A stretch of 64,000 nucleotides of DNA from Gymnopus androsaceus JB14. Its lineage: Eukaryota; Basidiomycota; Agaricomycetes; Agaricales; Omphalotaceae. The stretch is from the NCBI GenBank assembly GCA_009733575.1, contig ML769532.1, positions 104,474-168,473 of the forward strand. The letters run 5' to 3'. Under the pieces are notes generated by a model. It made no database searches. It saw only the letters and a list, made by a program, of their open reading frames with translations, and was not told the origin of the DNA. This document shows, piece by piece, positions 32,194 through 43,610 of this stretch (the first letter of the stretch is position 1; the number at the start of each line of letters is the position of its first letter). A program made the translations under genes and the position numbers.

Positions 32194-34282
32194 AAAAAAT
32201 TTCATTTGGCGCTTAAGCTGGGCGTTTAGTCGGTCCGCAGGGTGGTACATATCCGGATTTTGTTTCCGCAGGACTCTTGACAAGGGTTATTTGTTTCCTG
32301 GTATTCTTATCAGCTGGACATTGTGGCAAATAACGTCGATGAGCGAGTGCAATGGAGCAAAAAAAGTCTTCAGAGATGGTAGGACTCATTTTTATTCATT
32401 TGCTCACTGGATATGGTTTCTTTTGTTGTTTCATTCCATTATTTCTTCTTCTTTTCATCCATTATTGCATAGACAAGTTTTTTCTGAAAATAACTCCATT
32501 CATTTTTTAAAAGCCTCCCTATTCATGTTTTTCATGATCAATGAAACAGGCAGTCCGCCAAACATAAGGTCCGAGCAAACGTTGGTAGCACTAATCTTTG
32601 AAATTGAACGGCCTACATAGAGTTTTGTCGAACATGAACTGAGTGCAAAGTCGCCAAGAGACCCACTCAGTGAATTGGTCGCTTGCATTTCCAGAACGGG
32701 CACAAGAAAATCCTGCGCCCTTGAGCTTGAGCCTTGAATCGTACCTGAATTAGTAAAAAAGACCAAGACTGTTGGAGTAGTACTCCATACGGTACACTAT
32801 GCTTTGACTTTACTACTTATAGACACTTACATTTAGCCGGTTTCGAGGTTTCCGCTTACCTACGTCGATCATACGATCGACTTATATACCCAGAGCGTCG
32901 ATGTTTGCCTCCCTCAGTTGTACCGCTACGTTCAACTGAGGTGAGAGCTTTTCTTATTTACTTATCGCCCCATTACTCACATGCACCATAGTTTATATTC
33001 ACTTTACAGGTACAGTAGTATTATAGTTGTACCGCTACGTTCAACTGAGTTTATATTCACTTTACAAAGACTAGCCGCTTCTTTTGGAGAACAACAGGCC
33101 TGGCCTGTTTATTGCGTGACGTGAGCACTTCAATAAATCTAAAGATCAACAAAGAAGGCGTAGAATGGAATAGACGATGCACTCTCCTGTACTAGTTCTC
33201 TTTCCCTTGGACTTGTATCTATAGTGGCGGGTTAATATAGAATCACCGAGATACTTCTCCTATTCAAAATCGCCTCCGAACTCAAGTTGTTCTCAGTAGG
33301 ATAGATTGATATTATGGAGCCATCGAATGCTACAAGCTTCTATTTCTCGTCCAATTTGTGGTATATCTGAATTGAGCCAAAGAAAACTATTGTTGGAGAA
33401 GATATAAATACCGCACTGGACAGCCAGAGATCTCCGCATATTGATTATGATAACACGCAACGGCGAAGGGATGTACCAGTCTCTTGAACCAGAATTATTC
33501 TATTCTTGTGTTTTTCCGATGAGGTAGCGTACATCTGCTTTAATGAAAATAGCCTAGGCGTCTGCATGGCAGAACAACACATCGACTTCATGGAATCTAT
33601 CCATTCCAGATACCTCTTTGCCACTGGCTCCTCATTAACAACACCACGGAGGCGCATCAGCGCATCCTCAAGCTCGGAACAGAGTGTTGAGCACTTACAG
33701 AGCAGCTTAATCCTCTTATGTATTGATATCGTTGTCAAGGAGCATTCTTCGAGCATTCTTCGACTTCGACAATGAAGACGAAAAAGCTGCAAGGCGGAGC
33801 CAGTGGGCACCAAGCAGCTTGTCACGGTATGATACTTGACACAGCCGCCGCAGGAAGGCGACGCACAATCTAAACTGCAATGATAACAAAGCCAATTGCA
33901 GTAACACGATTTCCAAAACGGGCTGCAGTCGGGACGGAGAGGTGCAAGTATTAAATAAACTTATTTACCGCAAAATTGGCGAATATAGGTGCAGAGGCGT
34001 CGTCTGTAGCCAAAACAATGGAATGCCTCAGTGATTTGAGATGAGCTCAATTTGGCTACGCCGCTCATTTCGACCTGCTCATTCGACCGTGTCATCCTGT
34101 CTATGTTTAGATTTCTCTTGAGTGGCGTACCTTTGGTACTTACAGCACACTTTCTCCAAACTTGTTTGCCTGTACGCTGGTAAAATGCTATAAAAGAGAA
34201 GAATATTCAGCTAGTGTCTCTCCAAGCACCCAGCTTCCGATACATTTCATCCGATACATTGTACAGCTTGCTTCTCAACAAG
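32194..34282. other. Gene-poor stretch upstream of the Gly/His-rich gene
   Basis: No convincing gene. A minus-strand frame at 32500-32766 and frames near 33445-33825 are open but unlike any family I know. Segments at about 33640-33800 and 34130-34220 recur at about 53462-53905 (for example CGTTGTCAAGGAGCA versus CGTCGTCAAGGAGCA), so this is one copy of a dispersed duplication containing a promoter. Confidence 0.45.
34186..34200 (+). promoter_or_regulatory. TATA box of the Gly/His-rich gene
   Basis: AAATGCTATAAAAGAG about 90 bp upstream of the ATG at 34283. The same context (AAAATGCTATAAAAAGA) occurs near 53878 without a gene behind it. Confidence 0.6.
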
Positions 34283-35276
34283 ATGCGATTCTCTGTAGTT
34301 CAAGCCACGGCTCTTCTTGCGCTTTTAACCACTGTTCATGGTCTAAACATCAACAGATTTATTGAGGTTGGTGGTTTGTTTTACTCATGAGGATCGAGTA
34401 CGGTGCTGATAGTTGGTAAATATAGTCCGGCGATATTGCCATCCGAGGTGAAGACAAGTTCCCGGGTGGTGAGGGAGGCTTCGGCGGCGGGTTTGGGGGC
34501 CACAGAGGCGAACATGATCATGACGGCCATCAGGGGTGGACACGACCGTGATGGCACAGAGGTGACACCGTGATAATCATGGTGCGCTCATTCCCTTCAA
34601 CTAGATATTAGATGAGTCTGCGGATATCGCTAAATCATAACATTGCAGGACATGGAAGACACGGCAGTCACAACCACTTCCGTCGCGATGAGGACGTAGA
34701 TGATGGGTTCAGGGAAAGTTCATCAGCCTGGGGTACATCGACGAAGATTGAGGACGATGGAGGCTTTGGGGGTCGTGGTATGTCTCGCATACAACTATCC
34801 CTTCAATGAACGCTAATGACTGCTTTGGTGAAGGGGGCTTGGCAGAGGAAGAGACCATGACAAGTTTCCGGGAGGGTTCGGAGGGTTCGGTGAGTGCAGA
34901 GGTGGACATCTTCTTTGCAAGAATGGAATACTGAATATATAATAACAGGACATGGCTTCGGTGGATACCGCCGCGCTGAAGAGTCGGAAGACAAGTTTCC
35001 AGATAGCTTTGGAGGCTTCGGTCGACACAGAGCCACACAGGGCGGACACGACCACGACCATGGTAGTACGTGAATTCCTGTTGGGATCCTTACGAAATGG
35101 AAAGACTGAAAAATATTGTCTCAGGACACGGACATCATTTCGGAGGTTATCGTCGCGCTGAAGAGTCGGAAGACAAGTTCCCTGGAGGCTTTGGTGGCTT
35201 TGGTGGGCACAGAGACCACCACAAGGGTGACCACAGGCACGGCTTCTTTCCCTTTCCCTTTGCTCGCGAAGAGTGA
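34283..35276 (+). CDS. Gly/His-rich secreted protein with repeated exons
   Basis: Exon 1 (34283-34366) encodes a signal peptide, MRFSVVQATALLALLTTVHG. It is followed by several phase-1 exons, each encoding variants of one module: GHG..GGYRRAEESEDKFP, then GGFGGFGGH and a His/Asp-rich tail. The last two modules and exons (to 35276, ending FPFPFAREE) are clean. In the earlier exons the frame needs one missing base each near 34530-34560 and at the G-run near 34832 to stay open, and the donor GTGCGC near 34579 is non-consensus but used elsewhere in this window. The module looks like intragenic exon duplication. Function is unknown; His-rich tails could bind metal (inference only). It may be a functional gene with assembly errors or a young pseudogene. 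Confidence 0.55.
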
Positions 35277-36410
35277 AGAAGCAGCTGAATAGCTGGGAAC
35301 TCTTTTCGGTGATCTCTCCTTTTTCAATCATCTTGTACAATAATCGCCTCGAAAGCGAAGTGAACGTCTATATAAACCACATAATGAGATATGTATTATT
35401 CAGAGAAATAAACAAACGCCTTACTGAAATCCATGGGAGAAATGATAATCGTTACAAGTTGGACGAAACAAAATCCCTGAGCGTAACAAGTAGAGCTGTT
35501 CCAACCCTTAGTCGCACGGCGATTGACGATTCAACGCGATGTCTTCGTCTTGAAGTTACATGAGTTCAGAAACCGCTTCCTTCTGACATATGTTTCCGTA
35601 ATTCCGTTTACAGTACCAGATATCACCGTGCAAGCCCCGACAGTGACAGAGTGCGGACTGGGGGCTTCTTGCCTATTTTCCAACAAGCTCTAGATTCAAT
35701 AGGCGTAGACAGGCGTGTGGAGATCTGATTTCTGAATGACCTATTTTCAGCAGTGTTACACGATGTCTGGATACGACGATGCATCGCTCAGTCGAACTGC
35801 AATAACTTGAAGACCGATACCGGATACGGCACTACTATAGTGCATAGTGCCAGTGACAGGGGAGATGGAAGGCAAGAAAGCAGTCAAATTTGCAGACGAT
35901 TAACTTCCTGTAGTCAAAAAATGGTTCAGACAAGCTAGGAATTCCCTTCCCTCGTCCTAGAGGGACGGATGAGCAACGTACCTAGGCAGGAGCCAGTTTC
36001 CTCGAGTTCATTGCTTTGGATCTCAGGCCCAGGTACGTCTCATCCAAATTGTATCCCAATTCCAGTCCGAAGCTTGGTCTCAGGTCTGGACTCTGAGCGC
36101 TGAGCGTCTATCTGAGCGCCTAAACTCTTCTCGTCATCATCTACGCATCATCGGGGGCCGTAATTCTGCAAGCCAAAAGTTGACAACTTGAATTTCTCCT
36201 CCATTCGGTTGATATTCCAAATCAATTCCTATTAAACAGGTCGAAAGGAGATTGACACTGTATGCCAATTTGCTCGACAACAGAGCTCGACTACTTAGTG
36301 AACCGTGCATTGCATGCGCGCTTGGCATGATCACAGCCAAGCAATAGATTCAATTTCCCGACTCCGGCTCTTTCTTCCTCTTCCCTTCCAGCTCTTAATG
36401 AAAGATAACG
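35277..36410. other. Intergenic region, nothing called
   Basis: 3' flank of the Gly/His-rich gene and 5' flank of the ABC transporter. No TATA box or RNA gene clearly recognised. Confidence 0.4.
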
Positions 36411-39400
36411 ATGGCCGACCAAATTACGAAAATTAATAGCGCCAATACTGTAGTTGGGCAGGACACTCACCAGGAAAAGATTTCGTTCACAGATGTCGTT
36501 CCTGTCGATATCCAAATGCGCCAGGTTTCCGTAGATGTAACTATTTCCAAGGGTTTTATGCCAATATTCACCAAGAAACCTTCGGATTTGGAGGCGGCAG
36601 ATCTCAAAGCGAAAAGAATTCTTGACAGTATTTCTGCAGACTTTCCGAAAGGCAGTCTCGTTGCAATTATGGGAGGCTCTGGCTCTGGAAAGGTAGATAC
36701 GTTATGCTTCTTGGAAAAACTTGGACTTGAACATTCTTAGACGACCTTGTTAAACGTTCTTTCGCGTCGAATGCGCGGCTCGAATATGGTCTTGTCCGGT
36801 TCTGTTTATACAACAATTCTCCAGCTCTATCATCCGTAACGAATGCCTATGTCACTCAAATGGACCTCCTTCTCCCTTCCCTTACCGTCCGGGAAACCCT
36901 TTTGTATGCTGCAGCCTTGCGTCTTCCATCTAGCACAACTGACGCGCAACGCCGGAATCTCGTGGAAGAAATCATCCTCGAGCTCGGTCTGAAGGAGTGT
37001 GCCAGCACACAGGTCGGCGACGGTGCCTCCCATCGTGGATGCTCCGGCGGAGAACGCCGACGAGTTAGCATAGGGGTCAGATGTTAGGTAACCCCTCTGT
37101 GCTGTTCTGCGATGAGCCCACTACCGGTCTCGATGCGACATCCGCGTATCAGCTCATCAAAATGCTCAAATCCCTGTCGTCCAAAGGCCGTACTATCATC
37201 TGTACGATTCACCAGCCTCGACACGACATCTTCTTCCTCTTTGATCATATCACGCTCCTCAGTCAAGGATTTCCGGTATATTCAGGTCCTACCGATGAAT
37301 CCGTGTCTTGGTTCCAGAATCTCGTCCCGGGAAGCTTTGTCGAGCACCTCAATCCAGCTGATTATCTTATCAGTGTCGCTGCTGTGGACAATCGCACTCC
37401 CGAGGCCGAGCGGAAGACTCGAGCCCAACTGAATCCCCTCGTCGAGGCGTGGCGAAAAGAGTCTTCAATCCGATTCCCAGCCTCATCTTCAGCGGAGACC
37501 GACGAAAAGCAGATACTCGAAAGACCTGTAAAGGTGGTTCAGTCTGCTGGTGTCCGGCGCAAGTCCGTGTCTTAACGTCCCGTACGATTCGTACCACTAT
37601 ACGGGATCCTATGGGTCTTACTGCGTCTTGGTGTGAAGCCATCTCGATGGGTATCGTTTGCGGATTGGTGTTTTTACAACTTCCAAAAACACTTGCTGGT
37701 ATACGTTCTCGAGAGTCTGCACTCTATATTGCATGTGGCTTGCAGGTATGGTTTTTGTTTTTCTTAGAAATCTGCTTACCCTTATCTTCGTTAGGGATAT
37801 CTTATTGTCTTGTACGACATCTACCGCCTGACAAGTTCCTCTATCGCTCTTTTCGACCGTGAGCGTAGTGAGCGTGTCGTTGGCGTTCTCCCTTGGGTCA
37901 TCTCGACTCGTCTTGCACGACTCCTTCTTGAAGATGTTGCGGTGCCATTTCTCTTCTCCGTGATATACTACTTCATGTGCGGGTTTGACGCTAATGCTGG
38001 TCAATTCTTTCGGTTCTTCGCTGTGGTACTGCTCAATCAGTATCATTGCGGTGTCGTTGGCAATGTTAGTGTTCGGCAATCTCTAGAGATTTTGCTATTG
38101 CGACGCTCATTGCGAATTTGTTGTAAGCATTATCTTTACCTCGGGGGACAAAAGGTATTGATGTCATGTACAGGTTCACATTCCAGGCATTTTCTTGTGG
38201 ATTCTTCATCCAAGCTGCAACAATCCCAGTATATGTACGATGGATCAAGTGGGTTGCATACGTTGTGAGTACTCTGCCTTCAATACAGTAACCACTAGAC
38301 TTACATCTTTCTTTAAAAGTTCTATGGATTCGCAGCCTTGATAGCCAACGAATTCTCGGGAAAATTCTACGACTGTCCATCTGGCAATGCCGCAACCGAC
38401 CCAGCGTGTATTCAATACAACGGCGATTTCATCTTGGAGAACCTTTCCTTTCACCCGAACTGGTATACGGTCCCAGTATGCGCCCTCCTTGGCTTTGTCG
38501 TCTTTTTCAACCTTGCTGCAATCGTGGTGCTGCGATTCTGGTCCGTTGATATCCATGTCGCGGGTACGCATACTGCAAACGACAAGGATGGCTCAGAAAG
38601 ATACGAAGATGTTTCTGGGCTGAAGAAGGAGAAGGAACGGGACAAGTCTGTTGATATCGATGTTGATCTTGTGGATCTAGCATTGACGATTGAGAAGACG
38701 TCTTTGAGGGCTGGATTTGCAAAGCATGAGATTCCGATTCTGCGAGGAGTAACTACTCGTTTTGAGGCTGGGTCGGTGAACGTCATCATGGGTATGTACT
38801 CCTCCCACTCCTCCTCTCCGATTGATACCGATCGATCGTTCTTAAAGGTCCATCTGGCTCGGGAAAGTCCTCTCTGCTCAATCTCATGGCATTGCGTCTC
38901 AAGTCGACCCCATTCACGCGGTACAACTCCTCTGGAAGCCTTCTCCTCAATGGATTCCAGCCGGATGAATCACAGCTTCGCTCTTTATGCTCATATGTCA
39001 CGCAAGACGACAACTCTCTCCTACCTTATCTCACTGTGCGGGAGATGCTACGGTTTGCGGCGGGATTGAGGCTGCCTGGGAGTATGAGTGCCAAGCAGAA
39101 GAGGGAACGAGCGGAGGATGTCATACGGATGATGGCGTTGAGTGATTGCGCCGATTGTTTGATTGGGAGTGAGCTTGTGAAGGGAATTAGTGGTGGTGAG
39201 AAGAGGAGGGTTAGTATTGCTGTTCAGGTGTTGACTGAACCTAGGGTTCTCATGTACGTTCTCTTCCTTATGAGCAGGCTCATAACTGACCTGTTTCCTC
39301 TCTAGTGCCGACGAACCGACCAGCGGTAAGCTTCTCAGCTTCACTCGTGGAAGTGACTTTGTTCAAACTTTTGATAGGCCTCGACGCATTCACTGCTTCT

Positions 39401-40891
39401 TCCATTCTCGACGTCCTCAGCGGCCTTGCAGCCGAAGGGCGCACCGTAATTATCACCATTCACCAAAGCCGTTCGGAACTCTTTCACCAATTTGGCAACC
39501 TCCTTCTCTTGGCTAAAGGTGGTCGCGTCGCTTACTCTGGTAAAGCCTCCTCGATGATATCCTACTTTGGCCAATTGGGGTACCGCTGTCCATCAAACTG
39601 TAATCCCAGTGATTGGGCTATGGATTTGGTTTCAGTAGATTTGAGGGACGAGAAGGCGGAGGAGAAGAGTCGGATAAAGGTTGAACAAATTCTGGACGCT
39701 TATGAGCCTAATGTGGGGTCAAAGGAGAAAGAGAATCAATACGGCCATCTTCCTCCTGATTTACTCAGACTGAAGAAAGAGCCTGCTCCATTTTATATCG
39801 CTTTTCCTATTCTCATCCGACGGGGTTTGATCAACTTTCAGCGTCAGCCGAATTTGGGGATTGCACGTATTGGTCAAGTTCTTGGACTTGGGCTCGTACA
39901 GGCGCTGTTCTTTGCACCTCTGAAGCGGGATTACTTTGCTGCAAGTGTCAACATTGTTGGTGCTATCCGTGAGTCGTTTTTCGAGCTCGCGATGATTCTT
40001 GAGCTGAATACGAATTTAAATTACAGAGGAAATTTTACCTTGTAAGCTTCACTCAATGTGTTTATCGTTTCAATCATTGAAATTGTTCTTTAGTATACTT
40101 CGTGGGCATGCTTCAAAATGTGGCTCTTTACCCTACAGAAAGAGATGTTTTCTACAAGGTACATTTTAACCCATACTCATCGTACGCTGAATTTATGACA
40201 TATTGACCGCATCCTGAATAGGAATACGACGATGGCGCATATTCCGTAGAAGCTTTCTTTACCGCCTACGTCTGTCTCGAAATTCCTTTCGAGATTGTTT
40301 CTTCCTTGCTATATTCACTGCTGGCTGATATCGCTGTCAACCTTCAGCGCACGATCCCGATGTACTTTATCATCGCGCTCAATTGTTTCTGCATCGTTAG
40401 CTGCGGTGAATCCCTTGGTATCATCTTCAACACCCTCTTCCAAAGTACTGGCTTTGCTCTCAACGTCACGAGTGTGATTCTGTCCGTTGGAATGTTCATG
40501 GGTGTATGTGATTTTGTGCCAATTCTACAGCTCACTGGAATAATTTTGTGTTTTACAGGGTCTCCTGAGCCTCGACATGATTGGCTTTCTCAAAGGGATC
40601 AACTTCATCTCTCCCCTCAAATACGCTACCGCGAATATGACGCCTTATGCACTTCGAGGGATGACCTTCACCTGTACGGATGCCCAGAAATTGGCGAATG
40701 GGGAGTGTCCGTTTACGACTGGAGAGCAGGTGCTGGACCTGTACAAGCTCAACGTGAATCCTGCGCCGATGCTAGGAGCCTTGGTTGGAGCGACGGTGGT
40801 TTATAGACTTGTTGCTTATATGATTTTAAGACTGAATCGGGCGGATTTTTCACATCTGGCTCGCACGCGACATACGGCAAAGCGCACTTAA
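36411..40891 (+). CDS. Full-size ABCG transporter, first half with frameshifts
   Basis: Two ABC/TMD halves in one protein, a membrane exporter of the ABCG class, related to fungal Adp1/White-type proteins. NBD1 has Walker A GGSGSGK (split by intron 36693-36740), signature SGGERRR and Walker B VLFCDEP. NBD2 has GPSGSGK, signature SGGEKRR and IADEPTSGLD. TM segments lie at about 37600-38500 and 39790-40860. The second half (38320-40891) is open through eight introns of 49-63 nt, including a 15-nt micro-exon (40027-40041). The first half is not open: conserved sequence changes frame near 36810, 37080, 37555, 38040 and 38075, each explained by one gained or lost base, the first three in short homopolymers. 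A 47-nt pseudo-intron at 38039-38085 would delete a conserved TM helix and is not preferred. Either assembly errors or a pseudogene. Confidence 0.85.
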
Positions 40892-41889
40892 TACAACTTG
40901 TAGTTATGCTGTATCGTACATGTTACTTATTTTGTAGGATTATTGGAAGGATCGGTATTTACATCATCAAGTTCACGGTCTGAAATCCTTCTCGTTCGCT
41001 ACGCCACTCCAAAACTTCTGGGCTGGTATCAATGACCCGCTCATCCTAGTCATGAGAAATAGTCTGGACCTTGAAGATTTGATCTGACTTGTGGCTATAT
41101 TCTGCTACAACCCCATTGGGACACTTGTAGACTCGGAGAAGCTCTAGATAGGACATTCCAACAGGATCAATCGCTCAACTAAAGAGACTCTTACTCGAGC
41201 ATACGTATGGACAGCTTAAGTTCACCGTCACGGTGACATCTCACAATGTCTCCAATCCCAAACAAATTATCTCAACTCAGCTAGCTACAAAGTACTACGT
41301 AGACCGGTACCCTTCATGGCCTTCATGAGAATAGTCAAATTAATCTGCAAGTAAACTCAAGGATTGAAATTTAGCAGAGGTTGAATGGAAACGAGTCAAA
41401 CGACGTAAGTACAGTTCTACTTGAGCAATCTGTGAGGCTTCCATTAAGAAATGTCCTACTAGTTCTTTAAAACAGTAGTAGTCGTAGTCGACTTTTACTC
41501 CCGGAAAGGTGTGCATCGGGGAGAAAAATGCCAATGATGCCAGCATGGACCACTCTCTCCGACACTTTATGAATTGAACCCTTTCCTCGTCTGTCTGGCA
41601 TGGAATCCGCCTTTACGCGACACATCACCAGAAAAATCCGTCAGGCTGGCTTCGACTCGAAAGTTGTTCGGAGTGATTCGACTGAGTCCGGTTTAATTTG
41701 AATATTACTTAATTCCGCTCTGTATCGTGTACATATTAAATCGGATTTGACGAAGCTCAATAAGTTTGAGGTTTAGTTCAAGTCACCCAAGTCCTATTAC
41801 CCAGTACTACTGCTAAACTAAGCCCAGATAAATAACGAGTGTTACAAATACATACATACAAAAGATAAATAATGAAGTTGTGGAAGTGA
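40892..41889. other. Convergent intergenic region, nothing called
   Basis: Lies between the 3' ends of the ABC transporter and the minus-strand PAN-like gene. The words TGTAGGATTATTGGAAGGATC at 40936 recur near 45850. No gene seen. Confidence 0.4.
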
Positions 41890-43610
41890 TCAGGTTGAAA
41901 GTGGGAGGAGTGATACATCGTCAATCCACACGAACGCCGGAGCGGGACTGCCAACGAAATGAAGGATATCGTTTCCTTGTGCAACAACAGTCGTCTGATA
42001 TCCGACCCACTGGGACTGGTAACCCGGGGTAATGGTGTCAACAGGGTTTCCGTTCCAGACAATCTCCAAACTAGCACTGGCTTCGTCTGCTTCCTCATCA
42101 GTGAAGGAGGTGGAGTAGAAGAATTGAAGGGTGTAGCTGACACCAGCTTCTGTCTTTATAGGAAAAGCTGGAGCGAGGGTTCCCGAAAGAGTGTCAGCAT
42201 TCGTAGCCGAGCCCAGGAGCGCAACGGAATGCCCGCTGTGTGCAAACTTTGCGTCGTCGAAGATGGAAGCATCGAAGTTTCCGTTAGGGGGAGAAGTACC
42301 CACCCAGTTGGCGTAGCTGGAAGTGGAGCAGGCGTCCGCACCCGAGTCACATGTGTATCCCTCAAAGCCACCGTCAACTATAGCATTCTGGCGCGCGTAA
42401 CCTCGGGATTGGGTAACGACAAGGTCGCCTTGACCATAGTTGACGGCTGTGGATTCATCGGCGACGAGATAGTACTGTAAATAGGTAGGTGAGCATCTCT
42501 GTTAAAGCACATGTTTAGATGAGAATACGTACCATAGAGCAAGTATAAGTGGTAGGAATTCCATCGACAAGAGCCCTCCAGATGTTGAAATATTGGCATG
42601 CTCCGCCTACTGGATCAGCACCACGAGTATCACAAAGGGCGGCACATGCAGCGACGTCGTACTGGTCGAGGAAGGCGAAGCCCTGGAAGGAACCGCGAGG
42701 ATTAGAAGTGGGGTTTAATCCAACTTCTAAAAGTGAGCAAGACTTACCATGTAGCCTGGAGCATTGTTGGCTCCGCCGGTGGGACCGAATACTTTTTCAT
42801 AGCCTTGAGGTGCTGCGGCTCTGGGAGGGATTTAAGGGCCCATCCACTGCTTTGTTGGATATAGTTGAGGGGCGCGGGAGCAGGGTAGAGCTGTTGACCT
42901 CCAAAGTTGGTTTTTTCAACAGCACTATGAACGTCGGCGTAAACAACGCATTTCAAGTTGGATCCTTGAGAGAAGACTAGATCCAACAAAGGATTCTCAA
43001 ATTCGTAGTACAAGTTGGCAAAAACTGTGAGATCATGTCAGTTTCACACCGAGAATTAGGATGCTGAACTACTAACCACAACCTTCTACGCTGTCACAGT
43101 AATTAAGACAGTCATCGACGTCGTATGTGGAGTTGCTGACGACAGTGTAAGTCAAGTACGCAGTACCTTCAATTGCTGCATCGCGGTCGTTGGGTCCTGT
43201 TCCCGTTCCCCCAAAGACCTGTTCATAGTTATCGTTCCGGCGGGCAATCTCGTACAGACCACGGCGAGAGGACGTAGTGGTCGGAATTGTCTGGTTGACT
43301 AGATCCCCGTCGATCGCAGTAATAGTGGTGATAGTAGCTGGTTGGTCTGGTGGAGCATCTGAACTTGCTCCGGATTTCTGGTCGACTTGCTGAGCAGTCG
43401 AAACGATATTAGAGGTGTCCGTGGTGGTCCCATTGAGGTCAGGTGGGTCACTGGAGGTAGCGGGAGTGCTCTGAAGTGCAGGAATGAAGGCAGACTCTGT
43501 AAAAGCAACGTGAATGAGACAACAGTGAGGATGCAACTCGGTGGAGAGATCTTACCTGCGAGAGAGATCGAAAGGCAAGCAAAAGTTAAAAGACGTGATA
43601 ATGAGAACAT
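41890..43610 (-). CDS. Secreted PAN-like / carbohydrate-binding-like protein
   Basis: Five exons on the minus strand: 43610-43556, 43496-43077, 43024-42748, 42682-42533 and 42474-41890. The signal peptide is MFSLSRLLTFACLSISLA. A Ser/Thr/Pro-rich linker follows, then two PAN/apple-like cysteine modules (around YDVDDCLNYCDSVEGC and YDVAACAALCDTRG), each preceded by a related YEQVFGGTG / YEKVFGPTG motif. The C-terminal domain (from DGGFEGYTC to VWIDDVSLLPL) has the jelly-roll look of CBM4_9/DUF642-like carbohydrate-binding modules. Basidiomycete 'fruit-body-specific' secreted proteins share this layout from memory, so a cell-wall or fruit-body surface role is plausible. Exon 3 is one base short: the frame changes near 42833 at an AAA run and resumes cleanly. 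Confidence 0.75.
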
